Positions 38,445-46,453 of a DNA stretch of 64,000 nt are shown here, in pieces. How positions within the stretch are numbered: the stretch's first letter is position 1; the number at the start of each line of letters is the position of its first letter. The DNA lies in contig NZ_JPDS01000003.1 of the NCBI RefSeq assembly GCF_000766795.1, forward strand, positions 558,001 through 622,000, in the 5' to 3' direction. Origin of the DNA: Polaribacter sp. Hel1_85 (lineage in GTDB: Bacteria; Bacteroidota; Bacteroidia; Flavobacteriales; Flavobacteriaceae). The notes beneath the pieces were generated by a model that saw nothing but the letters and a program-made list of their open reading frames with translations, ran no database searches and was not told where the DNA came from. The position numbers and the translations under genes were made by a program.

Positions 38445-39566
38445 TTAAATTATAGTACTTTGCCCCATATAAATGTTTCTAAAATTCATATTGCTATCTT
38501 CTTGATTGGCAATATAATCTGCAATAAAATCACCCACTTTTGCAGTAGAAGCTGAGTACTGATTTTTACCTTTTAAATCTTGAGTTACAATACCTAAATC
38601 TAACGATTTTTCTACTGCTCTTTGTATTGCATCTGCTTCGTCGTGCAAGCCTAAATGTTCTAACATCATAGCTGCTGATAAAATGGATGCTAAAGGATTT
38701 GCAATGTCTTTTCCTGCTGCTTGAGGATAAGAACCGTGAATTGGCTCAAATAATGCGTTTTTTTCACCAATTGAACTTGATGCAAGTATTCCTATAGAAC
38801 CTCCGATTACGCAAGCTACATCAGAAATAACATCTCCAAAAAGGTTTTCTGTTAGAATAACATCAAACTGTTTAGGATTTAAAACAATTTGCATTGCTGC
38901 ATTGTCTACAAACATAAAATCTAACGTTACGTTTTTATATTGTTTTGCTATTTTTGCAACTGTTTTTCTCCATAAACGTGAAGTTTCTAAAACATTTGCT
39001 TTATCAATTAAAGTTACTTTTTTCTTTCTTTCTTGTGCTGCTTTAAAGGCTAAATGGGTTATTCTAGAAATTTCTTCTTCTGTATAAGAACACACATCAT
39101 AAGCAGATTTTCCATCTTTACTTAGTTCTTTTTTTCCAAAATAAATTCCTCCAGATAATTCTCTATAAATAGCAATATTTGTACCTGAAATGATTTCCTT
39201 TTTAAGCGGAGAGTTTTTTACTAATTTAGGATATGCCTTTACAGGTCTGATGTTACAAAATAATTCTAACTCTTGTCTTAAACGTAAAAGTCCTTGTTCT
39301 GGTCTTATTTTTAAAGTTGGATCGTTATCATATTTTAGTTCTCCAATTGCTCCGAATAAAATTGCATCTGCATTTTTACAAGTTTCAATGGTTTCTTTTG
39401 GTAAAGGATCTCCTGTTTGCTCAATTGCACAAGCTCCCATTTGAGCTTCTTTATATAAAAAAATATGATCATAAACTTCAGCAACAGCTTCTAACGCTTT
39501 TTTTGCTTGATTTGTTACTTCTGGTCCAATACCGTCTCCTGGAATAACTGCAATTGTGTACTTCAT
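38445..39566 (-). CDS. leuB: 3-isopropylmalate dehydrogenase
   Basis: NAD- and metal-dependent oxidative decarboxylase, third step of leucine synthesis, 373 residues. Visible: VIPGDGIGPEV (about 7-17), LRLRQELELFCNIRPVK (arginine contacts), the TEEEISRITHLAF segment, the metal-binding DVILTENLFGDVISDVA, and HGSYPQAAGKDIANP for NAD. The ATG at 39566 gives the normal N-terminus. It follows leuA by 110 bp. The leuC and leuD genes, expected between these steps, are not in the window. Confidence 0.96.
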   Translation of the reverse strand: MKYTIAVIPGDGIGPEVTNQAKKALEAVAEVYDHIFLYKEAQMGACAIEQTGDPLPKETIETCKNADAILFGAIGELKYDNDPTLKIRPEQGLLRLRQELELFCNIRPVKAYPKLVKNSPLKKEIISGTNIAIYRELSGGIYFGKKELSKDGKSAYDVCSYTEEEISRITHLAFKAAQERKKKVTLIDKANVLETSRLWRKTVAKIAKQYKNVTLDFMFVDNAAMQIVLNPKQFDVILTENLFGDVISDVACVIGGSIGILASSSIGEKNALFEPIHGSYPQAAGKDIANPLASILSAAMMLEHLGLHDEADAIQRAVEKSLDLGIVTQDLKGKNQYSASTAKVGDFIADYIANQEDSNMNFRNIYMGQSTII

Positions 39567-39676
39567 ACTAATATTATAAACTCAAACTTATTCTGTTATC
39601 AAAGGTAGTTGATTATTTTAAATAGTTGGCTTAAAATTCTCAACTACCATTGAAGACAAAGTTTGCTATATATTTT

Positions 39677-40852
39677 TTAAGACGTTGCTACTTTAGATGT
39701 TTTACTAACTTCCTTCATAATATTATGAATATCCTCGTCTTTAACCTCTTTTTGCTTATCTGCAGTTTCTAAGAAAGCATCATACGCAATATCTAATTGT
39801 ACTTTGGTTAATTCGTAACCTATCTTTTTTGCTCTGTAAGCTAATGCTGCTCTACCACTTCTTGCAGTTAAAACAATTGCACTTTCTGTAACACCAACAT
39901 CTTCAGGATCCATAATTTCGTATGTTTCTCTGTTTTTTATTACTCCATCTTGATGAATTCCAGAACTATGCGCAAAAGCATTTGCACCAACAATTGCTTT
40001 ATTTGGTTGTACAGGCATTCCCATACTTTCACGAACCATTATACTTGTATCGTATAATAGTTTTGTATTGATACTTGTTTCTAAATTTAAATACGGATGT
40101 TGTTTTAACACCATAACAACTTCTTCTAAAGCTGTGTTTCCTGCTCTTTCTCCAATACCATTAATAGTACACTCTATTTGACGCGCTCCATTAATTACAC
40201 CTGCAATTGAATTTGCAGTTGCCATTCCTAAATCGTTATGACAGTGACAAGAAAGAATTACATTTTCTATACCTTTTACGTTTTCACGTAAATATTTCAT
40301 TTTTGCTCCATATTCTTCTGGCAAACAATATCCTGTTGTATCTGGAATATTTAATACAGTTGCTCCTGCTTTTATAACAGCTTCGCAAACTCTTGCTAAA
40401 TATTCATTATCTGTTCTACCAGCATCTTCTGCATAAAACTCTACATCTTCTACAAAAGATTTTGCATAAGAAACTGCTTTTATAGCTCTTTCTATAACAG
40501 CTTCTCTAGACGAATTAAATTTGAATTTTATATGAGAATCACTTGTACCTATACCTGTATGGATTCTTGGATAATTTGCATATTTAAGTGCTTCTGCAGC
40601 AACTTTAATATCATTTTCTACAGCTCTAGTTAAACCACAAACTGTTGCATTTTTTACAATTTTTGATATTTGGGTAACTGAATTAAAATCACCAGGACTA
40701 GAAACCGGAAAACCTGCTTCAATTACATTTACACCTAATAAATCTAACCTTTCAGCAATTACTAGTTTCTGAGTTGTATCTAACTTACATCCAGGAACTT
40801 GTTCTCCATCTCTTAATGTCGTGTCAAAAATTTGAACTTTATTATCTTGCAT
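39677..40852 (-). CDS. leuA: 2-isopropylmalate synthase (short form)
   Basis: HMGL-like TIM-barrel enzyme condensing 2-oxoisovalerate and acetyl-CoA, first step of leucine synthesis. [16 protein letters not shown] (about 8-23) and the metal site [15 protein letters not shown] with [18 protein letters not shown] are clear, as is [13 protein letters not shown] of the linker subdomain. At 391 residues it ends after the linker and lacks the C-terminal leucine-binding regulatory domain of the 500+ residue enzymes. The start is ATG 40852 ([11 protein letters not shown]); a TTG 11 codons upstream is possible but less likely. Citramalate or homocitrate synthase is a less likely alternative, given leuB next door. 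Confidence 0.92.
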   Translation of the reverse strand: MQDNKVQIFDTTLRDGEQVPGCKLDTTQKLVIAERLDLLGVNVIEAGFPVSSPGDFNSVTQISKIVKNATVCGLTRAVENDIKVAAEALKYANYPRIHTGIGTSDSHIKFKFNSSREAVIERAIKAVSYAKSFVEDVEFYAEDAGRTDNEYLARVCEAVIKAGATVLNIPDTTGYCLPEEYGAKMKYLRENVKGIENVILSCHCHNDLGMATANSIAGVINGARQIECTINGIGERAGNTALEEVVMVLKQHPYLNLETSINTKLLYDTSIMVRESMGMPVQPNKAIVGANAFAHSSGIHQDGVIKNRETYEIMDPEDVGVTESAIVLTARSGRAALAYRAKKIGYELTKVQLDIAYDAFLETADKQKEVKDEDIHNIMKEVSKTSKVATS

Positions 40853-40983
40853 AATTTTTGTTAAGATTATCTTATTTAATCTCAAATGTATATATTGAAC
40901 TTAAAATAAATAGTTATTTTTACCAAACAGTACGATTCCTAATATCATTTACAAAAACATAAGTATTTAATTATCAGTTTTTT

Positions 40984-42543
40984 ATGAGCAAAAGTGTTAC
41001 ATCAGCCAATCAACAAAATGATGCTCTTTTTGTTTTAATTAAGTCATTAACTAAATCAGAAAAGAGACAATTTAATTTATATGTAGGTAGATTAGGTGGA
41101 AACATCGATGCTAAGTTTTTTTCTTTATTTAAATTTTTAGAAAAACTAAAAGTTTATGATGAAAAGGTAATTATTGGAAGTGGAATTGTTTCTAAACAAC
41201 AACTCTCAAATTTAAAAGCACATCTATACAAACAAATTTTAATTAGTTTACGATTGAATCCTGCACATAAAAATGTGCGAATTCAAATTAGAGAGCAATT
41301 AGATTTTGCAACTGTTTTATATCAAAAAGGATTATACAAACAAAGTTTAAAATTATTAGAAAAAGCTAAAAACATGGCTTTGGATAATGAAGAAAAAAAC
41401 ATTGCTTACGAAATTGTTGAGCTAGAAAAAGTAATTGAAACACAATACATTACAAGAAGCTTAAGCACCAGAGCAAATCAACTTTCTATTCAAGCAAAAG
41501 AATTAAGTCAAGACAATGTTATTGCTAGTAAACTTTCCAACTTATCTCTTCAACTATATAGTCACTTAATACAAAACGGCTATGTAAAAAATAAAGAAGA
41601 ACTTAAATTTGTTGACAAATACTTTAACGATAGAATGCCTAAATATGATTATAAAACTTTAGGTTTCAGAGAAAAATTATGGTTATTTAAGGCTCATTTA
41701 TGGCACAGTTTTTTAATACAAGATTTCTTATTAAGCTATAAATATGCTAAAAAATGTGTAGATTTATTTGATAGCCAAAAATTAATAAACATACATCCTG
41801 TTTTCTATTTAAAATCTAAAAATTACTTACTAGAAGCTTCTTTTTTAGTAAAAAAAGTTTCTACTTTTAAAGAGGAATTAAACTTTTTTGAGTCTGAAAT
41901 AGACAAAAAAGAAATACCAATGAATACCAATACAGAGTTATTGATATTCTTATACTTTTATTCTAACAAATTGCATTTACATTTCTTAGAAGGTTCTTTT
42001 GAAAAAGGTGAATATTTGGTTGATATTATCAATACTAAAATTGATAAATATAAAAACAGATTAGACAATCATTATATTGTCTTGTTATATTATAAGATTG
42101 CGTGTCTATATTTTGGAATGGGTAAAAACAAATTATGTATTGCCTATTTGCAAAAAATAATTCGCTCTAAAAACATAGGTTCTGCTGAGGATTTACAATG
42201 TTTTGCTCGAATTTTAAATTTAATTGCACATTATGAATGTGGTTTAGATTACGACTTAGAAAGACAGTTTGTAGACACCTACAAATTCTTACTAAAAATG
42301 GAAAACCTACAAGAAGTCCAAAAGGTTTTCTTAACTTCTATTAGAGACTTGAGTGATGTTTTTCCGCATGAAATTAAGAATGAATTCAAAAAAATTCATG
42401 CTAAATTAAAAGTATTCGAAAATCATCCGTATGAAAAAAGAGCTTTTTTATATTTAGATATTTTATCTTGGCTAGAGAGTAAAATTCAAAATAAACCTAT
42501 TGCTTTAATAATTAAAGAAAAGACAAATCAACTTGCTAAATAA
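40984..42543 (+). CDS. Conserved helical protein of unknown function
   Basis: I do not recognise a named domain. The 519 residues are almost entirely helical and rich in Lys, Leu, Phe and Tyr, with no signal peptide or membrane segment. Helix-pair features like LYQKGLYKQSLKLLEKAKNMA and LLYYKIACLYFGMGKNKLCIAYLQKII resemble tetratricopeptide-type repeats, so a scaffold or protein-protein role is plausible. The N-terminus (NDALFVLIKSLTKSEKRQFNLYV) looks distinctive. Similar unnamed proteins occur in Flavobacteriaceae, as far as I recall. It stands between the divergent leu operon and the thr operon and is followed by the thr leader, but a regulatory link is only a guess. Confidence 0.75.
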   Translation: MSKSVTSANQQNDALFVLIKSLTKSEKRQFNLYVGRLGGNIDAKFFSLFKFLEKLKVYDEKVIIGSGIVSKQQLSNLKAHLYKQILISLRLNPAHKNVRIQIREQLDFATVLYQKGLYKQSLKLLEKAKNMALDNEEKNIAYEIVELEKVIETQYITRSLSTRANQLSIQAKELSQDNVIASKLSNLSLQLYSHLIQNGYVKNKEELKFVDKYFNDRMPKYDYKTLGFREKLWLFKAHLWHSFLIQDFLLSYKYAKKCVDLFDSQKLINIHPVFYLKSKNYLLEASFLVKKVSTFKEELNFFESEIDKKEIPMNTNTELLIFLYFYSNKLHLHFLEGSFEKGEYLVDIINTKIDKYKNRLDNHYIVLLYYKIACLYFGMGKNKLCIAYLQKIIRSKNIGSAEDLQCFARILNLIAHYECGLDYDLERQFVDTYKFLLKMENLQEVQKVFLTSIRDLSDVFPHEIKNEFKKIHAKLKVFENHPYEKRAFLYLDILSWLESKIQNKPIALIIKEKTNQLAK

Positions 42544-42647
42544 TAGTAAAACAACATTTGAAATAGGATATTTTTAATAATTCTGCATAAATCAGTTAAA
42601 ATCACGAAATAATCACAATTGAAAGGCTAAAAATTAAATAATACTAC

Positions 42648-42655
42648 TATTTTTG
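42648..42655 (+). promoter_or_regulatory. Probable thr operon promoter -7 box
   Basis: TATTTTTG matches TAnnTTTG, about 65 nt before the thr leader peptide start. No TTTG at the right distance is seen for the -33 element, so this is tentative. Confidence 0.45.
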
Positions 42656-42719
42656 CTTTGTGAATGTATCTAATACACATATTAATTCTTCAAAAACTAC
42701 AAGTGTAGTTTGTACTTCT

Positions 42720-42761
42720 ATGCGCACAATTACTCGCACAATTACAACGATTACCCTTTAG
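42720..42761 (+). CDS. thr operon leader peptide
   Basis: Thirteen codons MRTITRTITTITL and TAG. Six are Thr and three Ile, the same logic as E. coli thrL. It lies about 100 nt before thrA. The frame stays open upstream to a GTG at 42660, but that lies at the probable transcription start. Downstream structures are a short palindrome around ACCTTAGGT (42783-42791) and a perfect 8-bp hairpin (42798-42805 with 42814-42821). Neither has a T run, so the attenuator hairpin is less clear than in the ilv leader. Confidence 0.8.
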   Translation: MRTITRTITTITL

Positions 42762-42797
42762 GGGTTCTGCTATATTCATATCACCTTAGGTTATATA

Positions 42798-42821
42798 TTG
42801 TTTCTAACAACACAGAAACAA
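42798..42821 (+). promoter_or_regulatory. Hairpin in thr leader
   Basis: Perfect stem TTGTTTCT/AGAAACAA with the loop AACAACAC, ending 40 nt before the thrA ATG. It has no T tail. It may be part of the attenuation switch or an mRNA-stabilizing structure. Confidence 0.5.
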
Positions 42822-42861
42822 ACTCAATAAAAAATTAAATTACACAAACTATTCATTCAAA

Positions 42862-45300
42862 ATGAAAGTATTAAAATTTGGCGGTTCATCTGTCGCAAGT
42901 TCAGAAAAAATACAAAAAGTCTTAGCAATTGTAGAGGCAGCGTCTAAAAATCAAAAAGTTGCAGTAGTCGTTTCTGCTTTTGGAAAAACGACTAACAATC
43001 TTTTAGCAGGTGCAAATGAAGCTTTAATAGATATTAATAAAGCAAAAGAAATTATTAAAAATATAAAAGAATTGCATTTTAATGTTATAGACGATTTAGT
43101 TGTTAAAAATAAACAAGAAGTTGCTGAAGAAGTTGCTGCTTTATTTGAGAGACTAATCTCTATATATGAAGGCATCTTTTTATTACAAGAATTATCAGAT
43201 AAAACCTTAGCAAAAGTTTCGAGTGTTGGAGAAAGACTTTCTTCATACATTATTGCTAATGCTGCAAAAGAATTGTTCGATGCTACTCATAAAGAAAGTA
43301 GAGACTTAATTATTACAAATAATGAGTATTTAAATGCTCAGGTAAATTTTAAAGCTACTAATAAAAATATCACTTCTTTTTTCGAAGAAAACAAACATCA
43401 AGTTACACTTTTAGGTGGATTTATTTCTTCTAATCTTGATAAAGAAACAACTACTCTTGGAAGAGGTGGATCTGATTTTACTGCTTCCATTTATGCTGCA
43501 GCTTTAAATGCTGATGAATTACAAATCTGGACAGACGTTAGTGGTATGTTTACTGCAAACCCAAGGGTTGTAAAACAAGCGTATCCTATTTCAGAAATTT
43601 CTTATGAAGAAGCAATGGAATTGTCTCATTTTGGAGCAAAAGTTTTGTATCCACCAACAATTCAACCTGCATTAAGAAAAGAAATACCAATCAGAATTAA
43701 AAATACTTTTGAGCCAAAAAGTGCTGGAACTTTAATCTGTAAGCATCCTAAAAACGGAAATGAAGTTAAAGGTATTTCTCACATAGAAGACATCAGCTTA
43801 ATTACTTTAGAAGGTGGAGGAATGATTGGAATTCCTGGTTTTTCTAAACGTTTGTTTGAAACACTTTCTGTAGCTAAAATAAATGTTGTTTTTATAACAC
43901 AGGCTTCATCAGAACATTCAATTTGTGTAGGTGTTTATGAAAATGATGCTTTAAAAGCAAAAGAGCTTTTAGACGAAACTTTTAACATAGAAATAGGCAA
44001 GAAAAAAATAAAGCCAATTATTATTGAAAGTGATTTAGCAATTATTGCTGTTGTTGGCGAAAGCATGAAAAACTACCAAGGTTTAAGCGGACAAATGTTT
44101 GCTGCTTTAGGTAGAAATAATGTAAATGTTAGAGCAATTGCACAAGGTTCATCAGAAAAAAACATTTCTGCTGTTATCAATAAATATGATGCAAAAAAAG
44201 CTTTAAATATTTTACACGAGCAGTTTTTTGAAGAAAGAAAAAAACAGTTAAATTTATTTGTAACTGGTGTTGGTAATGTTGGTGAGCGATTTTTAGCGCA
44301 ACTACAACAACAAAAGGAATTCTTAAAAGAAAACCTAAAATTAAAAATTAGAGTTATTGGAATTGCGAACTCTAGAAAAATGGCTTTTAATAACAGTGGA
44401 ATCGACTTAGATAACTGGAAAGAAGCATTAGAAAACGGAGAACCAACAACTTTAGATAGTTTTCACAAAAAAGTAAAAGAAGCAAATCATAGAAATAGTG
44501 TTTTTGTAGACAACACTGCAAATCAGCAAGTTTCTGAAATCTATGAAAAATATTTAAGAGATAGTATTTCTGTAGTAACTTGTAATAAAATTGCTTGTGC
44601 ATCTAGCTTTGATAATTATAAAACTTTAAAAGAAGTTTCTAGAAAATACAACGCTTCTTTCTTATTTGAAACTAATGTTGGTGCAGGTTTACCAATTATT
44701 GATACACTTAAAAACTTAATCAATTCTGGAGATAGAGTAAACAAAATTCAGGCTGTTTTGTCTGGGAGTTTAAATTTTGTTTTCAATAATTTTGATGAAG
44801 ATTCTACTTTTCATGATGTTGTTGCTGCAGCTCAAAAAGAAGGATATACAGAGCCAGATCCTAAAATTGATTTAAGTGGTGTTGATGTTGCTCGTAAAAT
44901 TTTAATTTTAGCCAGAGAAAGTGGTTATCAAATGGAATTAGAAGACATTGCTAACAATGCTTTTTTACCTGAAGACAGTTTAAAAACTGATAATAATGAT
45001 GATTTTTACGAATCCTTAACAAAAAACGAAGCTCATTTTCAACAAATATATAAAAAAGCTTATGACAAAGATTGTCGTTTAAAATATGTTGCAGAATTTA
45101 TTGATGGAAAAGCAAATGTTGGTTTACAACATATTCCTGCAGATCATCCTTTTTATAATTTAGAAGGAAGTGATAATATTGTATTGTTTTTTACAGATAG
45201 ATATCCAGAAAATCCTTTATTAATAAAAGGAGCTGGTGCTGGTGCAGATGTTACAGCTTCTGGTATTTTTGCGGATGTAATTAGAATTGCTAATCAATAA
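42862..45300 (+). CDS. thrA: Bifunctional aspartokinase/homoserine dehydrogenase I
   Basis: Catalyses the first and third steps from aspartate to threonine, in one 812-residue chain. The aspartokinase half starts KVLKFGGSSVAS and has TLGRGGSDFTAS and IWTDVSGMFTANPRVV. Two ACT domains follow (about 310-460: LITLEGGGMIGIPGFSKRLF, IAVVGESMKNYQGLSGQMFAAL). The homoserine dehydrogenase half has the NAD loop FVTGVGNVGERFL (about 465-477), VVTCNKIACA, SGSLNFVFN and KEGYTEPDPKIDLSGVDVARK. First gene of thrABC, preceded by a Thr/Ile-rich leader peptide. The presence of both ACT domains predicts Thr feedback. Confidence 0.97.
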   Translation: MKVLKFGGSSVASSEKIQKVLAIVEAASKNQKVAVVVSAFGKTTNNLLAGANEALIDINKAKEIIKNIKELHFNVIDDLVVKNKQEVAEEVAALFERLISIYEGIFLLQELSDKTLAKVSSVGERLSSYIIANAAKELFDATHKESRDLIITNNEYLNAQVNFKATNKNITSFFEENKHQVTLLGGFISSNLDKETTTLGRGGSDFTASIYAAALNADELQIWTDVSGMFTANPRVVKQAYPISEISYEEAMELSHFGAKVLYPPTIQPALRKEIPIRIKNTFEPKSAGTLICKHPKNGNEVKGISHIEDISLITLEGGGMIGIPGFSKRLFETLSVAKINVVFITQASSEHSICVGVYENDALKAKELLDETFNIEIGKKKIKPIIIESDLAIIAVVGESMKNYQGLSGQMFAALGRNNVNVRAIAQGSSEKNISAVINKYDAKKALNILHEQFFEERKKQLNLFVTGVGNVGERFLAQLQQQKEFLKENLKLKIRVIGIANSRKMAFNNSGIDLDNWKEALENGEPTTLDSFHKKVKEANHRNSVFVDNTANQQVSEIYEKYLRDSISVVTCNKIACASSFDNYKTLKEVSRKYNASFLFETNVGAGLPIIDTLKNLINSGDRVNKIQAVLSGSLNFVFNNFDEDSTFHDVVAAAQKEGYTEPDPKIDLSGVDVARKILILARESGYQMELEDIANNAFLPEDSLKTDNNDDFYESLTKNEAHFQQIYKKAYDKDCRLKYVAEFIDGKANVGLQHIPADHPFYNLEGSDNIVLFFTDRYPENPLLIKGAGAGADVTASGIFADVIRIANQ

Positions 45301-45303
45301 GGT

Positions 45304-45451
45304 GAGTATTCAGTTAGCAGTAGCAGTTTTCAGTAATTAACTGACTGAAAATTATTTCTGAAATTGATAAACTAAAAAAATAAATAAAATGAGTATTCAG
45401 TTTTCAGTTAACAACTGACTGCAAACTGAAACTGAATACTGCAAACTGAAA
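45304..45451. repeat. CAGT-type hairpin repeats in thrA-thrB spacer
   Basis: Two related units fill the whole 150-nt spacer. Both open with GAGTATTCAGTT. Unit 1 has an 8-bp stem (45327-45334 with 45344-45351). Unit 2 has an 18-nt arm (45392-45409) pairing with 45424-45440 with one bulge. The words match the atpD-atpC spacer repeat at 544-582. Confidence 0.8.
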
Positions 45452-45453
45452 TT

Positions 45454-46374
45454 ATGGATTATTTAAAAATATTTGCTCCTGCAACTGTTGCTAATGTTTC
45501 TTGTGGATTCGATTCTCTAGGTTTTGCTGTTGATGCGATTGGAGATGAAATGACGTTTACAAAAACAACTGAAAAGGGTGTTAAAATAACCAATATTACG
45601 GGTGCAGATTTAACATATGATGTTGATGAAAATGCAGCAAGTGCAGTTGTTAAAAAAATATTGAATGAAGCAAATGCTGATTTTGGTGTTGAACTTACAA
45701 TTCACAAGGGTTTTTCTCCAGGAAGTGGTTTAGGTAGTTCTGCTGCTAGTGCTGCAGGTGCTGCTTTTGGCGCAAACCAATTATTAGGAAATATTTATTC
45801 TGATTTAGAATTGACAAAATTTGCCATGTTTGGTGAAGAAGTAGCTTGTGGAACTCCGATTGCAGACAATGTTTCTGCTGCAGTTTATGGTGGTTTTGTT
45901 TTAGTAAGAAGTTACAATCCATTAGAAATTATAAAACTACCAATTCCTAGCGAATTAAGAGTTGTTGCAATTCATCCGCAAGTAGAAGTTAAAACAAAAG
46001 ATGCAAGAGAAGTTTTACCTACAGAAATTGCACTAAAAGATGCAGTTACTCAATGGGCAAATGTGGGGGGATTAATTGCTGGTTTATATGCTGGTAATTA
46101 CGAATTGATAAAAAATTCTTTAGTGGATATTATTGTAGAACCAGTTCGTAAAACATTAATTCCACACTTTGATGATGTAAAGAACGCTGCTACAAAAGCT
46201 GGAGCTTTAGGTGCAGGAATTAGTGGTTCTGGCCCAACAATTTTTGCACTTTGTAAAGGAGATGAAGTTGCAAATGAAGTATACAAAAGCATAGAAGAAA
46301 GTTATAAAAACACAGGAATTGATTTTGAAATGTTTATTTCGAAAGTGAATCACGAAGGAATAAAAATATTATAG
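45454..46374 (+). CDS. thrB: Homoserine kinase
   Basis: GHMP kinase that phosphorylates homoserine, 306 residues. The start MDYLKIFAPATVANVSCGFDSLGFAVD and the ATP loop FSPGSGLGSSAASAAGAAFGAN (in part, about 89-110) are typical, as is the C-terminal GALGAGISGSGPTIFAL. Second gene of thrABC. It is separated from thrA by the CAGT-type repeats and from thrC by a pair of REP-like palindromes, so its mRNA segment is flanked on both sides by strong hairpins. Confidence 0.96.
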   Translation: MDYLKIFAPATVANVSCGFDSLGFAVDAIGDEMTFTKTTEKGVKITNITGADLTYDVDENAASAVVKKILNEANADFGVELTIHKGFSPGSGLGSSAASAAGAAFGANQLLGNIYSDLELTKFAMFGEEVACGTPIADNVSAAVYGGFVLVRSYNPLEIIKLPIPSELRVVAIHPQVEVKTKDAREVLPTEIALKDAVTQWANVGGLIAGLYAGNYELIKNSLVDIIVEPVRKTLIPHFDDVKNAATKAGALGAGISGSGPTIFALCKGDEVANEVYKSIEESYKNTGIDFEMFISKVNHEGIKIL

Positions 46375-46375
46375 A

Positions 46376-46436
46376 ATGTCTCCTCGAGCGCAGTCGAGAG
46401 GTCTTATTTAGATCTCGACTGTGCTCGACCTGACAA
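46376..46436. repeat. Inverted pair of REP-like palindromes in thrB-thrC spacer
   Basis: Copy 1 (46376-46400, inverted) and copy 2 (46411-46435) share TCTCGACTG(C/T)GCTCGA and an adjacent GACA. They face each other, so the pair can fold into a long hairpin. A third copy lies inside leuS (21631-21652). This head-to-head arrangement is like BIME units built from REP sequences. Confidence 0.8.
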
Positions 46437-46453
46437 ACCAAAAACCAAAAAAA

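Noticed and set aside
40901-40948. Minus-strand mini-frame MILGIVLFGKNNYLF upstream of leuA, resembling a Leu/Ile/Val leader peptide
   Set aside because: It overlaps the likely promoter region of leuA, has only scattered branched-chain codons, and no terminator hairpin follows before leuA.
42664-42708. Plus-strand mini-frame MYLIHILILQKLQV upstream of the thr leader
   Set aside because: It has no Thr codons and a different frame; the Thr/Ile-rich frame at 42720 explains the region better.
46421-46453. GTG start giving an 11-residue extension of ThrC
   Set aside because: The extension would be coded by the REP-like palindrome; ATG 46454 gives the normal ThrC N-terminus.
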